From Neptunomonas phycophila (GTDB lineage: Bacteria; Pseudomonadota; Gammaproteobacteria; Pseudomonadales; Balneatricaceae): a stretch of DNA of 64,000 nucleotides. Positions 37,365-47,119 of the stretch are shown here, piece after piece. The stretch covers positions 1,860,001 through 1,924,000 of the forward strand of contig NZ_MRCI01000001.1 in the NCBI RefSeq assembly GCF_001922575.1. Direction: 5' to 3'. The notes beneath the pieces are model-generated. The model did no database searches. It worked only from the letters and a program-made list of their open reading frames with translations, and was not told the DNA's origin. The first letter of the stretch is position 1. Each line of letters opens with the position of its first letter. Made by a program: the position numbers and the translations under genes.

Positions 37365-37994
37365 ATGTATAGCGTTAAAGAGATGTTTTATACCCTACAA
37401 GGCGAAGGCGCACATGCTGGCCGTCCGGCTGTATTCTGTCGTTTTAGCGGGTGTAATCTCTGGTCTGGACGCGAGCAAGATCGCAATAACGCTGTTTGCA
37501 GCTTTTGCGACACCGATTTTGTCGGTACTGATGGTCAAAACGGCGGTAAATTTAAAACGGCTATAGAGCTAGCACAGCGTATTCAATCCTTTTGGCCTGC
37601 ACCTGAAGGGGTTCCATTTGTTGTCTTTACTGGCGGCGAACCCGCTTTACAACTTGATAAAGCCTTAGTGGATGCTATGCATGATGCCGGTTTTGAGATT
37701 GCCATTGAAACTAACGGTACCAAACCTCTACCCGAAGGCATTGACTGGATTTGTGTAAGCCCAAAAGCGGATGCAGAGGTCATAATAACCCAAGGCCATG
37801 AACTAAAGCTGGTTTACCCCCAAGCATTGGCCATGCCCGATCGCTTTGATCATCTTGATTTTACCCACCGATACCTGCAAGCACTCGATGACGACAACCA
37901 AAAAGATCACCTACAACAAGTTGTCGAGTATTGCATGCGACATCCTCGCTGGAAAATGAGTTTACAAACTCACAAAATTGTTGGTATCGATTAA
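37365..37994 (+). CDS. queE: 7-carboxy-7-deazaguanine synthase
   Basis: This 209-residue radical SAM enzyme forms the 7-deazaguanine core (CDG) on the way to queuosine in tRNA. MYSVKEMFYTLQGEGAHAGRPAVF is the QueE N-terminus. The cluster motif is the long version C-x14-C-x2-C (Cys30, Cys45, Cys48), as known for the Burkholderia enzyme, rather than Cx3Cx2C. FTGGEPALQ follows. No other queuosine gene is adjacent. Confidence 0.95.
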   Translation: MYSVKEMFYTLQGEGAHAGRPAVFCRFSGCNLWSGREQDRNNAVCSFCDTDFVGTDGQNGGKFKTAIELAQRIQSFWPAPEGVPFVVFTGGEPALQLDKALVDAMHDAGFEIAIETNGTKPLPEGIDWICVSPKADAEVIITQGHELKLVYPQALAMPDRFDHLDFTHRYLQALDDDNQKDHLQQVVEYCMRHPRWKMSLQTHKIVGID

Positions 37995-38227
37995 CCAACC
38001 GACTGTGTAGCGCGTATTACCCTTTTTAATAGGTCTGCACTACACTGAGAGTAATAATCATCTCAGAGTACTGATTTTTCCAAATACTATTTTTTAAAAA
38101 ATATGCGATTTTTTTAGTTGAGGCTCAAAACAAACAAGGCGCTTTCATTGTGCAGCGCAACAAACCCATACATAATATTGGTCAAAGCTACGCTATAACT
38201 AGCGTCTAGCAAGGTGTCCACGGTTCC

Positions 38228-38236
38228 TGTGGATAA
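38228..38236 (-). promoter_or_regulatory. Perfect DnaA box
   Basis: TGTGGATAA is the exact complement of TTATCCACA. The flanks (CTGTGGATAACTCTGT) also resemble the R4 box of E. coli oriC as I remember it. No second perfect box is seen in the gap. Confidence 0.65.
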
Positions 38237-38273
38237 CTCTGTTAACACTGTAAGAAAAACGTCTTGTAGAGCC

Positions 38274-38279
38274 TATAAT
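38274..38279 (+). promoter_or_regulatory. Consensus -10 hexamer upstream of the CDF gene
   Basis: TATAAT stands 249 bp before the CDF start; the base 17 bp upstream region gives only a weak -35 (TAAGAA). The DnaA box would lie just upstream of that -35. Confidence 0.4.
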
Positions 38280-38364
38280 ACCGAGACTTTACTTAAATTG
38301 ATCATTTTTTAACCAGATGTATTATCCTTTATAAATCAATAAGTTACCAAAAAACAAGTCAAGA

Positions 38365-38405
38365 TATCACCCGTTTTTTGCTCAATTGGTGATAATATCC
38401 AATTG
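38365..38405. repeat. Two overlapping inverted repeats
   Basis: TATCACC (38365-38371) pairs with GGTGATA (38388-38394), while CAATTGG (38383-38389) pairs with CCAATTG (38399-38405). The arms overlap at 38388-38389, and each hairpin's loop or stem takes in part of the other, so in RNA they could not both form fully. As DNA they could be two operators. Confidence 0.5.
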
Positions 38406-38527
38406 TTAAATGAGAATGCTTATGTCAAGTGAAAAAATGATATTTTTTTAACGTTTACTAACACTGAACCGTCAAAAAATCGCACCATAACGAAACACGA
38501 TTTCGCCCAAACAAAAGGCACTTAAAT

Positions 38528-39685
38528 ATGACACGCCCTATCAGTGAGCAAAGAAAAAGTGAAGCACAGAAAGTAACGATTATTGGTGCCATTTTAGATA
38601 CCTGCTTGGGCTTTGCTAAAATCATTATCGGCCTCCTCTCTAACTCAAGCGCCTTAGTTGCTGATGGAATACACTCTTTCTCTGATTTACTAACCGACTT
38701 TGTAGTCGTATTTGTATTTCATATATCAAGCGAAGAACCTGACGAGAACCATCCTTGGGGGCATGGCCGATTCGAAACAATAGGCACTGTTATCTTGGGT
38801 GGCGTTCTTATTGCTATTGCCGGGGCAATGGCCTTCGATAGCATCTTAAACCTAATCAACAGTCAAACGTTAGCCAGCCCAACATGGCCCGCATTAGTGG
38901 TAGCGGGTTTGTCTATATTGTCGAAAGAGTGGATTTTTCGATACACACTAGCAACAGGTAAGCGTTTAAAGTCTGATTTACTCATCGCAAATGCTTGGCA
39001 TAGCCGAACGGATTCGTTCTCATCTATCGTTGTGCTCATAGGCATAATAGGCACAATGGCTGGTATTAGTTGGTTTGATGCCGTCGCAGCGATTGCCGTA
39101 GCGTGTTTTGTCGCCAAAATAGGTTGGGACTTAACCTGGGCTAGCATTAAAGAGCTAGTCGATACCTCCCTGCCTGAGGAGCGCGTGCAGGCGTTTAAAG
39201 AGACCGCCCAATCTGTTGACGGCATTATCAACGTTCATAGCTTTAAGAGCCGAAATATGGGCGGTAAAAGTCAATTAGAGATGCATATACAGGTTGCCCC
39301 CTATCTAAGCGCCTCAGAGGGTCATTGGTTGGGTGACTTGGCCGTTATGGCCTTATTACAACGCTTTGATGATATAGGGCATGTGATCTTTCATATTGAT
39401 ACTTATAATGACGAAGAAGAGCACTTCTGTCGAATATTGCCATTAAGAGCCGAAGTGCAGAGTGAGCTTAACCAGCACTTAGCAAACATTGCACCTCATC
39501 TAAAAGATTACTATCTAACACTCCATTATCATCATGATTTAATTGAGATTGATCTAAAACTCCCAGACACAGGATCAGCACAACTGGCATCAGACAAGAT
39601 CAGCACGCGAGACTTAAGCCAACAACTCAATGCCGCATTATCATCTACATCTTGGTTTGCTGAACTGACCGTCTGGCAGCATTAA
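38528..39685 (+). CDS. Cation diffusion facilitator transporter with long C-terminal domain
   Basis: The 385-residue inner-membrane metal exporter has six TM helices with binding motifs ADGIHSFSDLLTD (about 42-54) and HSRTDSFSS (about 158-166), so it probably exports Zn2+, Fe2+ or Mn2+ in exchange for protons. A first cytosolic ZT-dimer domain (about 210-295) is normal. About 85 further residues (300-385, with LKDYYLTLHYHHDLIEIDLKLPD) look like a second copy of that fold, making it longer than the usual ~300. AAGG precedes the ATG. Confidence 0.88.
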   Translation: MTRPISEQRKSEAQKVTIIGAILDTCLGFAKIIIGLLSNSSALVADGIHSFSDLLTDFVVVFVFHISSEEPDENHPWGHGRFETIGTVILGGVLIAIAGAMAFDSILNLINSQTLASPTWPALVVAGLSILSKEWIFRYTLATGKRLKSDLLIANAWHSRTDSFSSIVVLIGIIGTMAGISWFDAVAAIAVACFVAKIGWDLTWASIKELVDTSLPEERVQAFKETAQSVDGIINVHSFKSRNMGGKSQLEMHIQVAPYLSASEGHWLGDLAVMALLQRFDDIGHVIFHIDTYNDEEEHFCRILPLRAEVQSELNQHLANIAPHLKDYYLTLHYHHDLIEIDLKLPDTGSAQLASDKISTRDLSQQLNAALSSTSWFAELTVWQH

Positions 39686-39741
39686 TATGGATGAGTTTAG
39701 GCTCGCTAAGGCACACCTTCTCGATTGAATACTAGATACAA

Positions 39742-39774
39742 AGAAGCCTCTGAGTGAAACACACAGAGGCTTCT
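39742..39774. terminator. Hairpin between CDF gene and sthA
   Basis: AGAAGCCTCTG pairs with CAGAGGCTTCT around an 11-nt loop between two convergent genes. The T tracts are short, so it may act in both directions with limited strength. Confidence 0.7.
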
Positions 39775-39791
39775 GTTGGGCGGCCTAAAAC

Positions 39792-41192
39792 CTATAGATT
39801 AGATATTCGGTTTAAACCTGCAATCGCAGCAACGCGATAAGCTTCTGCCATGGTCGGATAGTTGAAGGTTGTATTTACAAAATACTCAAGCGTGTTAGCT
39901 TTGCCTTCTTGACGCATAATCGCTTGGCCGATGTGAACGATTTCTGATGCTTGGTCACCAAAACAGTGGATACCGAGTATTGCTAGCGTTTCTCGATGGA
40001 ACAAAATCTTTAACATACCTACCGGTTGGCTGGAGATTTGCGCACGAGCGGTGTCTTTAAAGAACGCTTGCCCCACTTCATAGGGGATACACTCTTTAGT
40101 TAACTCTTCTTCAGTTTTACCAATCGAGCTAATTTCAGGAATCGTATAAATCCCAGTCGGCACTTCATTGATGTAGCGGAAATTGTCCGCACCAACAAGA
40201 TCTGCTGCCGCCGAACGGCCCTGGTCGAGTGCCGCTGATGCTAAGCTAGGCCAGCCGATTACATCACCAACGGCATAAATGCTTTCAACTTTCGTGCGGT
40301 AATGGTCATCAATCTCTAGCTGACCACGGTTGTTCGCTTCTAAACCAGCCGCTTCGATGTTGAGTTTATCCGTGTTGCCTGTACGACCATTACACCACAA
40401 GAAAGAGTCGGCACGAATACGCTTACCTGATTTTAAGTTCATGATGACACCATGACCGTCACCAATAACGCTATCGTATTCTTCGTTATGACGAATCTTA
40501 ACGGAGGTGTTGCGCAAGTGGTAACTCAGTGCATCCGAAATTTCGCCATCCAAAAAGGACAACAAACGGTCTCGCGTATCTATCAAATCGACTTTTACGC
40601 CCAACCCACTAAAAATAGAAGCATACTCACAACCAATAACGCCAGCACCGTAAATAATCATGGTACGAGGTGTATGGCTAAGCTTTAGAATAGTATCAGA
40701 GTTATAAATGCGCGGATGGTTAAAGTCGATATCAGGCGGGCAATAAGGACGCGAACCTGTTGCTATCACGATATTTTTAGCACGCAGCTCTTCATCGCCT
40801 TTCGCTGTTCCTTTAACCAGTACTGTATTCTGGTCTTTGAATTGCGCACTACCAAAATATACATCAACGCGGTTACGTGCATAAAAATTAGTGCGTAGCA
40901 TTACCTGATTCGCCATCACTTTTTCGGCACGATTTAATACTTTAGAGAACGAGAACCAACGCGGTTCACCGATATCACGGAACATAGGGTTCGTATTAAA
41001 TTCAATGATCTGTTTAACAGAGTGACGGAGCGCTTTAGAAGGAATAGTACCTTTGTGCGTACAGTTACCACCTACCGCTTCTTGCTCCTCGATGATAGCG
41101 ACACGTCGGCCATGCTTTGCTGCATTCATCGCAGCGCCCTCACCCGCTGGGCCAGAACCAATCACCACCACATCATAGTCATAAACAGCCAT
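39792..41192 (-). CDS. sthA: Soluble pyridine nucleotide transhydrogenase
   Basis: The 466-residue flavoprotein transfers hydride between NADPH and NAD+ in the cytosol. FAD site [17 protein letters not shown] (12-28), then [17 protein letters not shown], where the second Cys of the disulfide-reductase family is missing as expected for SthA. NAD site [19 protein letters not shown], then [16 protein letters not shown] and a C-terminal dimer domain. AAGGGGA precedes the ATG. It lies downstream of the nqr genes, with a 114-bp gap to nqrM, so may be separately transcribed. Confidence 0.96.
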   Translation of the reverse strand: MAVYDYDVVVIGSGPAGEGAAMNAAKHGRRVAIIEEQEAVGGNCTHKGTIPSKALRHSVKQIIEFNTNPMFRDIGEPRWFSFSKVLNRAEKVMANQVMLRTNFYARNRVDVYFGSAQFKDQNTVLVKGTAKGDEELRAKNIVIATGSRPYCPPDIDFNHPRIYNSDTILKLSHTPRTMIIYGAGVIGCEYASIFSGLGVKVDLIDTRDRLLSFLDGEISDALSYHLRNTSVKIRHNEEYDSVIGDGHGVIMNLKSGKRIRADSFLWCNGRTGNTDKLNIEAAGLEANNRGQLEIDDHYRTKVESIYAVGDVIGWPSLASAALDQGRSAAADLVGADNFRYINEVPTGIYTIPEISSIGKTEEELTKECIPYEVGQAFFKDTARAQISSQPVGMLKILFHRETLAILGIHCFGDQASEIVHIGQAIMRQEGKANTLEYFVNTTFNYPTMAEAYRVAAIAGLNRISNL

Positions 41193-41306
41193 TCAATTCC
41201 CCTTGCTGGTCTCTGTTGCTCTAATTATCTGTAATATCAATTATTTATAACATTGTACTTCAAGATATAGGTTATGTATTCAAGCGTTAACTTCTATCGG
41301 CAGAAC

Positions 41307-41555
41307 TTAACGACTTGTTTTAATCTCATAGCCTAAGGCATCTGCATCAGCCAGCTCCGCTATACGGCGCTGCTTTTCATCTTCATCATCACAAATAGCC
41401 TTATCGCCGCCGCAGATATCACACGCGGTATCCATTCCTAATGCTGCCATGCCACCGCATGAGCCACTAATTGGCTTCCTTCCCATCAGTACACCCACGG
41501 ACATTGCAATAACAATCAGCAACAAACCGGCCAGTACAAAAACAAAAATTTCCAC
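41307..41555 (-). CDS. nqrM: Na+-NQR maturation protein NqrM
   Basis: This 82-residue protein with one N-terminal TM helix (about 3-24) and a Cys-rich tail, GSCGGMAALGMDTACDICGGDKAIC (about 32-56), helps insert the membrane iron centre between NqrD and NqrE. Start is GTG with GAGG upstream, inside the end of the apbE/nqrM junction, 7 bp after the apbE stop. It is the last gene of the nqr operon. Confidence 0.94.
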   Translation of the reverse strand: MEIFVFVLAGLLLIVIAMSVGVLMGRKPISGSCGGMAALGMDTACDICGGDKAICDDEDEKQRRIAELADADALGYEIKTSR

Positions 41556-41562
41556 ATTAACC

Positions 41563-42597
41563 TCACTTCACCAAGCGTGCTTCAAAGCCCGGTGTCATCA
41601 TTTCTTTAAAACCATTTTCTGATTTTACTATAAAAAACGCATCTATCTTATGCGCTTTAGCATAAGCCATGGCTTTTTCTTCCCCCATCACCGTAAATGC
41701 AGTGGCCAGCGCATCAGCTTCAGCACACGTTGCACTCAATACCGTTACAGAAGCAAGCTTATGAGTAATTGGATGCCCCGTTGACGGATCAATAGTGTGG
41801 GAATACCGGATCCCCTCTTCTTCAAAGTAATTTCGGTAATCACCTGAGGTGGCTATCCCAGTATCACTAACATGGACAATGCGTTGTACCGAGCGTTCAG
41901 CCCCAGCAGGACTTTCTATAGCGATCCGCCATGTTTCTTCGTTAGGCTTTAGCCCAGAAGCACGTAATTCACCGCCTATCTCGACTAAGTAACGTTGGAT
42001 ACCTTGCTCCTCTAATAACTGCGCCACGGCATCGACACCGTACCCTTTAGCTATCGCTGAAAGATCAACATAAGTATTAGCGTGTTTAGTGACTTGCTGG
42101 CTCTCTGGAATCAACTCTAACTTTTCGTAACCAATACGATTACGTAAGTTGTTAATCTCGTCTTCTTTTGGAGCTTTAACAATACGGCCGTCTGGCCCAA
42201 ACCCCCAAAGGTTAACCAAAGGTCCCACTGTTACATCAAATGCGCCGTCCGAATGCTGACTAATTTGCTGCGCTAGAGACAGTACGTGAAACAGTCCATC
42301 AGAAGCCGTAATTGTACTTTCAGCAGGCATTTTATTGAATGTCGATAACTCTGAGTCATCGATATAAGTAGACATCGATTGATTAACAGCTTTTAGCAGT
42401 GTTTCAATCTTGTTGTGGATATCAGTTACTCGGTTATCGTCACTATCGACCCATTTTACCGAGTAGGTTGTACCCATAGTCATGCCCGCTGTAGAGACAA
42501 TGACATCGTTTTTTTGCTGACTACATCCCACTAAAAACAAAAAGGCCAGCAGCAAAGCTGCCGGCCAATGTGGGATACTTTTTAAAGCATCCTTCAT
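41563..42597 (-). CDS. apbE: FAD:protein FMN transferase
   Basis: This 344-residue periplasmic lipoprotein (lipobox LVGC, Cys25) attaches FMN covalently to Thr of NqrB and NqrC. It has MTMGTTYSVKW, the FAD-binding DLSAIAKGYGVDAVAQLLE and GGELRASG stretches, and SHTIDPSTGHPI with the Mg/FAD-site residues. The start codon lies 3 bp after the nqrF stop, so it is cotranscribed with the enzyme it flavinylates. Confidence 0.96.
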   Translation of the reverse strand: MKDALKSIPHWPAALLLAFLFLVGCSQQKNDVIVSTAGMTMGTTYSVKWVDSDDNRVTDIHNKIETLLKAVNQSMSTYIDDSELSTFNKMPAESTITASDGLFHVLSLAQQISQHSDGAFDVTVGPLVNLWGFGPDGRIVKAPKEDEINNLRNRIGYEKLELIPESQQVTKHANTYVDLSAIAKGYGVDAVAQLLEEQGIQRYLVEIGGELRASGLKPNEETWRIAIESPAGAERSVQRIVHVSDTGIATSGDYRNYFEEEGIRYSHTIDPSTGHPITHKLASVTVLSATCAEADALATAFTVMGEEKAMAYAKAHKIDAFFIVKSENGFKEMMTPGFEARLVK

Positions 42598-42600
42598 TGA

Positions 42601-43821
42601 TTAACCACCAAAGTCATCAAGGAAGATGTTTTCGCGCTCAACACCCAAATCAACAAGCATTTGGATAACAGCCGCGTTCATCATCGGTGGTCCACACATG
42701 TAGTACTCACAATCTTCAGGCGCTTCGTGATCCTTCAGATAGTTTTCGTACAGCACGTTATGAATGAAGCCTGTCATACCGTCCCAATTATCTTCGGGTT
42801 GCGGATCAGACAGCGCTAAATGCCATGTGAAGTTGTCATTCTCAGCTTGAAGCTGATCATATTCTTCGTTGTAGAAGCACTCACGCAATGAACGAGCACC
42901 ATACCAGAACGAGATCTTACGCTTAGAGTTCAAACGCTTGAGCTGGTCAAAGATATGAGAACGCATTGGCGCCATACCTGCACCACCACCGATAAAGACC
43001 ATCTCGTTGTCAGTGTCTTTTGCAAAGAACTCACCGAACGGCCCGTATACAGTGATTTTATCACCCGGTTTTAAACTAAATACATAAGAAGACATCAAGC
43101 CTGGCGGCACATCTTTACCCGGAGGTGGAGACGCGATACGGATGTTGAATTTAACAACACCACGCTCTTCAGGATAGTTAGCCATAGAGTATGCGCGGAT
43201 TACTGGTTCAGTAACCTTAGACACAAAACGCCATTGATCAAACTTATCCCAATCACCACGATATTCTTCTTCAATATCAAAGTCTTTATAGTGTACTTCA
43301 TGAGGTGGCGCTTCAAGCTGCACATAACCACCAGCACGGAAGTCTACGTTTTCACCTTCAGGTAGACGCAGGGTCAACTCTTTAATGAAGGTAGCAACGT
43401 TAGGGTTAGACTCAACCGTACACTCCCATTTCTGTACACCAAAGATTTCTTCTTCTAGCTCAATGTTCATGTCTTGCTTAACAGCAACCTGACATGACAA
43501 ACGCCAGCCCTCTTTAGCTTCTTTCATTGTGAAGTGAGATTCTTCCGTTGGTAGCATAGAACCACCACCATCAAGAACCTGACACTTACACTGTGCACAC
43601 GTACCACCGCCACCACAAGCTGACGGTACAAAAATACCAGCTTCAGCCAAGGTTTGTAGCAATTTACCACCAGCAGGAACCGTGATTGCCTTTTTTGGAT
43701 CTTCGTTGATGTGGATTGTCACATCACCGGAGCTTACTAACTTTGAGCGAGCTGCCAGAATTACCGCGACAAGTGCAAGCACTACCGCGGTAAACATGAC
43801 AACGCCTAGAACGATTTCCAT
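42601..43821 (-). CDS. nqrF: Na+-NQR subunit F, NADH dehydrogenase module
   Basis: The 406-residue NADH-oxidising subunit has one N-terminal TM helix (about 3-24), a 2Fe-2S ferredoxin domain with Cys69, Cys75, Cys78 and Cys110, and a ferredoxin-NADP+ reductase-like module with the FAD motif RAYSMANYP and NADH site [12 protein letters not shown]. Cys spacing matches the Vibrio protein. AAGGA precedes the ATG. Confidence 0.97.
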   Translation of the reverse strand: MEIVLGVVMFTAVVLALVAVILAARSKLVSSGDVTIHINEDPKKAITVPAGGKLLQTLAEAGIFVPSACGGGGTCAQCKCQVLDGGGSMLPTEESHFTMKEAKEGWRLSCQVAVKQDMNIELEEEIFGVQKWECTVESNPNVATFIKELTLRLPEGENVDFRAGGYVQLEAPPHEVHYKDFDIEEEYRGDWDKFDQWRFVSKVTEPVIRAYSMANYPEERGVVKFNIRIASPPPGKDVPPGLMSSYVFSLKPGDKITVYGPFGEFFAKDTDNEMVFIGGGAGMAPMRSHIFDQLKRLNSKRKISFWYGARSLRECFYNEEYDQLQAENDNFTWHLALSDPQPEDNWDGMTGFIHNVLYENYLKDHEAPEDCEYYMCGPPMMNAAVIQMLVDLGVERENIFLDDFGG

Positions 43822-43858
43822 AGGGTTAAATCCTTCTGTTGATCATGTCTGAGCAGAA

Positions 43859-44467
43859 CTACAACTGTACGCCAGAGAAAGACATAAAACCTAAAGACAT
43901 CAAACCTACTGTAATGAAGGTAATGCCAAGGCCACGTAATCCTGCTGGAACGTCGCTGTATTTCAATTTTTCACGAATACCGGCCAGCGCTGTAATAGCC
44001 AACGCCCAACCAACACCCGCACCAACACCATAAACAACACTTTCACCAAAGTTGTAGTCACGCTCAACCATGAACAGTGCCGCACCCATAATGGCGCAGT
44101 TTACAGTGATTAACGGAAGGAATACCCCCAGCGCGTTATATAGCGCAGGGAAGAACTTATCCAACACCATCTCAAGGATCTGAACGATCGCTGCGATTAC
44201 GCCGATATAAGAAATGTATCCCAAAAAGCTCAGATCTACTTCTGGATAACCAGCCCATGCTAAAGCGCCTTCGCGCAGCAAACCGTTATACAGTAAGTTG
44301 TTAACAGGTGTTGTAATAGCCAGTACGACGATAACCGCAATACCTAGGCCCAACGCTGTTTGTACCTTTTTAGAGATCGCCAGGAATGTACACATCCCTA
44401 GGAAGAACGCCAAAGCCATATTTTCAACGAAAATCGCTTTAACAATCAGACTGATATACTGTTCCAT
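43859..44467 (-). CDS. nqrE: Na+-NQR subunit E
   Basis: This 202-residue integral membrane subunit has six TM helices and the [29 protein letters not shown] motif, paired with NqrD around the intramembrane iron-sulfur centre. It overlaps nqrD by one base (TAATG), consistent with coupled translation of two equimolar subunits. Confidence 0.97.
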   Translation of the reverse strand: MEQYISLIVKAIFVENMALAFFLGMCTFLAISKKVQTALGLGIAVIVVLAITTPVNNLLYNGLLREGALAWAGYPEVDLSFLGYISYIGVIAAIVQILEMVLDKFFPALYNALGVFLPLITVNCAIMGAALFMVERDYNFGESVVYGVGAGVGWALAITALAGIREKLKYSDVPAGLRGLGITFITVGLMSLGFMSFSGVQL

Positions 44468-45126
44468 TATGCAGTCTCCCTTTTCGTATTAGGCGCCATT
44501 TCAAACTCAGGTGCTTCAACCTGTTTCTTATCCACAGTGCGGATAATCCAGATCAACATACCAATAATGAAGAAAGCACTCGGTGGCAACAACAGCAGAC
44601 CGTTAGCTTGATACCAACCGCCGTTATTGATGAGTGGCAGAATTTCGAAACCGAACAAGCTACCAGAGCCGAACAATTCACGAACAAAACCAACAAACAT
44701 CAAAACAGCACCGTAACCTAAACCATTACCGATACCGTCCATGAAGGAAACGCCCGGAGGGTTTTTCATAGCGAAGGCTTCAGCTCGACCCATTACGATA
44801 CAGTTGGTGATAATCAAACCCACAAAAACCGATAATTGCTTAGATACATCATAAGCTACAGCTTTCAAGATTTGGTCAACAACGATTACCAGCGACGCAA
44901 TAATCGTCATCTGCGCAATGATACGGATGTTGCTAGGAATGTAGTTACGAATCAGCGAGATAAAAAAGTTAGAGAACGCGGTAACAACGGTTACGGCGAG
45001 CGTCATAACAAACGCTGTATTCAAGTTTGATGTTACTGCCAAAGCAGAACAGATACCCAATATTTGCAATGCAATTGGGTTGTTCTTAACGATTGGGGTT
45101 ACCAATACATCTTTAGTAGCCGACAT
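44467..45126 (-). CDS. nqrD: Na+-NQR subunit D
   Basis: This 219-residue membrane subunit, homologous to NqrE in inverted topology, has [27 protein letters not shown] near the N-terminus, and [22 protein letters not shown] in the middle. It lies 3 bp after nqrC and overlaps nqrE. It shares the intramembrane iron centre with NqrE. Confidence 0.97.
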   Translation of the reverse strand: MSATKDVLVTPIVKNNPIALQILGICSALAVTSNLNTAFVMTLAVTVVTAFSNFFISLIRNYIPSNIRIIAQMTIIASLVIVVDQILKAVAYDVSKQLSVFVGLIITNCIVMGRAEAFAMKNPPGVSFMDGIGNGLGYGAVLMFVGFVRELFGSGSLFGFEILPLINNGGWYQANGLLLLPPSAFFIIGMLIWIIRTVDKKQVEAPEFEMAPNTKRETA

Positions 45127-45129
45127 AGT

Positions 45130-45909
45130 TTACGCCTCCCCTGCTTTCAGGTTTTTCAAGAAGGGTGCATAACCGTTTTCACCCATCCAAAACTGAACAA
45201 GATGTGTAACACCATTACTCGTCAGAGTTGCACCTGACAAACCATCGATTTGATAAGGAGCTGATGACGAAGTTGGATCGACATTACCTTTAATCAGACG
45301 AATCTCGGGAGACCAAGAGCCTTCTTCATAAATTTTCTTGCCAGGCCACAACGCTTTCCATTGAGGGTTATCAACCTCACCACCTAGCCCTGGTGTTTCT
45401 GCATGCGAGTAGAAACCTAGACCAACAACGGTGTTTAAGTCGCCTTCAAGAGCAAGGAAACCATATAAGGTAGACCATAAACCGTAACCGTGGACCGGTA
45501 AAATAATGCTATCTAGCTGCCCTTCTTTTTCAACAAGATACACTGTTTGATAACGCGCTTCACGCTTGATCGATGCGATGTCTTCTTCGCGCGATAATGC
45601 ACGAGACATCTCAGGATCTTTAGACGCTTTGCGAGCATCATAGGTTTCAGCATCAACAGCATCGCTGAATTTACCCGTTTCAATATCAACAATTTTAGTT
45701 GTTATCTGAGAAAAGAGCTCATCAACTGATTTTGACGGGTCTAACAAACCAGCCGCCGCCAAAATATTAGTTTTACGGTCTAACTCTTTGTTAGCGACTT
45801 GCTGAGGCTTTAATAATACAGCCGCAGCAGATACTACTACAGAGCAGACAACACATAGCAAAACGGTGACGAGAATCGTGCGACCGATCGAGTCCTTATT
45901 AGCTGACAT
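45130..45909 (-). CDS. nqrC: Na+-NQR subunit C
   Basis: This 259-residue subunit has one N-terminal TM helix (about 10-33) and a periplasmic FMN-binding domain. FMN is bound covalently to Thr228 in [10 protein letters not shown], the ApbE target motif. Its start overlaps the end of nqrB by 11 bp. Confidence 0.97.
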   Translation of the reverse strand: MSANKDSIGRTILVTVLLCVVCSVVVSAAAVLLKPQQVANKELDRKTNILAAAGLLDPSKSVDELFSQITTKIVDIETGKFSDAVDAETYDARKASKDPEMSRALSREEDIASIKREARYQTVYLVEKEGQLDSIILPVHGYGLWSTLYGFLALEGDLNTVVGLGFYSHAETPGLGGEVDNPQWKALWPGKKIYEEGSWSPEIRLIKGNVDPTSSSAPYQIDGLSGATLTSNGVTHLVQFWMGENGYAPFLKNLKAGEA

Positions 45910-47107
45910 TGCGTGCTAACCTCCGCTTAATGTTTGCCTGAATAACAAAGTTGTCAATCAGCGGTGCGAACAAGTTACCGAACAAAATTGCCAACATCAT
46001 GCCTTCTGGGAATGCTGGGTTAACCACTCGAATCAGCACCACCATCACACCAATAAGAGCTCCGAAGAACCACTTACCTGTGTTGGTCATAGATGCCGAT
46101 ACCGGATCGGTCGCCATAAAGAACATACCGAACGCAAAACCACCCAACACAAAGTGCCACCAGAAAGGTATACCAAACATAGGGTTGGTTTCAGAACCAA
46201 TCATGTTGAGGAGCAAGGACATACCGACCATCCCAGCCAACACCCCGGCGACTATTCGCCAAGCGGCAATTCGGGTCAATAATAATGCACCACCCCCAAG
46301 CAAAATAGCTAAAGTGGATGTCTCACCAATAGAGCCTTGAATACGCCCAAAGAACGCATCAAACCAAGTTAGGTTAGTCGCTAGAATAGCGTCTACGCCA
46401 CCAGCTGCAGCCAAACCAAGCGGTGTCGCTCCAGAGAAACCATCGACAGCGGTCCAAATTGCATCACCAGACATTTGTGCAGGGTATGCGAAGAACAAGA
46501 ACGCGCGGCCAGTCAAGGCTGGGTTTAGGAAGTTTTTACCTGTACCACCAAAGACTTCTTTACCGATTACCACACCAAATGTGATACCCAGTGCTACTTG
46601 CCATAAAGGCACAGTGGCAGGAAGAATTAATGAGAACAAGATAGAAGTAACAAAGAAGCCTTCGTTAACTTCGTGTCCACGTTTCATAGCAAACAGGACT
46701 TCCCAAAAACCGCCGACTACGAAAGTTACGGCATAAATAGGAATCCAATACACCGCGCCATGCACGATGTTTGCCCAGATACTCGTGGGGTCAAAGCTTG
46801 CTAACGAAGCTACAATTGCGCCACGCAACCCTTCGGCTTCTGTTAAGCCTAACGTTGCCATAGCGGTATTAGCCTGAAAACCTACGTTCCACAAACCGGC
46901 AAAAACCGCTGGGAATGTACATAGCCATACCGTAATCATCATACGCTTAAGGTCGATACCATCACGCACATGTGATGCCGACTTAGTCACCGCGCCAGGC
47001 GTATAGAAAATGGTATCTACCGCTTCGTAAAGCGCGTACCAATTTTCATACTTACCGCCTTTATGAAAGTGCGGCTCCATTTTATCTAGAACATTTCTGA
47101 TGTTCAT
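45899..47107 (-). CDS. nqrB: Na+-NQR subunit B
   Basis: This 402-residue subunit with about ten TM helices is the main Na+ translocating subunit and binds FMN covalently at Thr228 in [10 protein letters not shown], plus riboflavin. [18 protein letters not shown] near the N-terminus and [27 protein letters not shown] are hallmark stretches. The nqrA stop lies 12 bp upstream. Confidence 0.97.
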   Translation of the reverse strand: MNIRNVLDKMEPHFHKGGKYENWYALYEAVDTIFYTPGAVTKSASHVRDGIDLKRMMITVWLCTFPAVFAGLWNVGFQANTAMATLGLTEAEGLRGAIVASLASFDPTSIWANIVHGAVYWIPIYAVTFVVGGFWEVLFAMKRGHEVNEGFFVTSILFSLILPATVPLWQVALGITFGVVIGKEVFGGTGKNFLNPALTGRAFLFFAYPAQMSGDAIWTAVDGFSGATPLGLAAAGGVDAILATNLTWFDAFFGRIQGSIGETSTLAILLGGGALLLTRIAAWRIVAGVLAGMVGMSLLLNMIGSETNPMFGIPFWWHFVLGGFAFGMFFMATDPVSASMTNTGKWFFGALIGVMVVLIRVVNPAFPEGMMLAILFGNLFAPLIDNFVIQANIKRRLARNVS

Positions 47108-47119
47108 TCGCTGCCTCTC

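Larger units (their letters stand above)
37995..38527. other. Long AT-rich intergenic region with DnaA box and inverted repeats
   Basis: This 533-bp region is the longest gap in the window. It has no convincing open frame. It holds a perfect DnaA box (38228-38236), a consensus -10 TATAAT (38274-38279) and two overlapping, mutually exclusive inverted repeats (38365-38405). An oriC-like, regulatory or small-RNA role is possible; see findings. Confidence 0.6.

Noticed and set aside
38228-38236. Calling the 533-bp gap the chromosomal oriC
   Set aside because: Only one perfect DnaA box is visible and dnaA, dnaN, mnmG or rpmH are absent nearby, so I report it only as a candidate site.
45951-46340. 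129-residue open frame on the plus strand
   Set aside because: Antisense to nqrB, rich in Pro/Asn/Ile as expected from reading a membrane-protein gene backwards.
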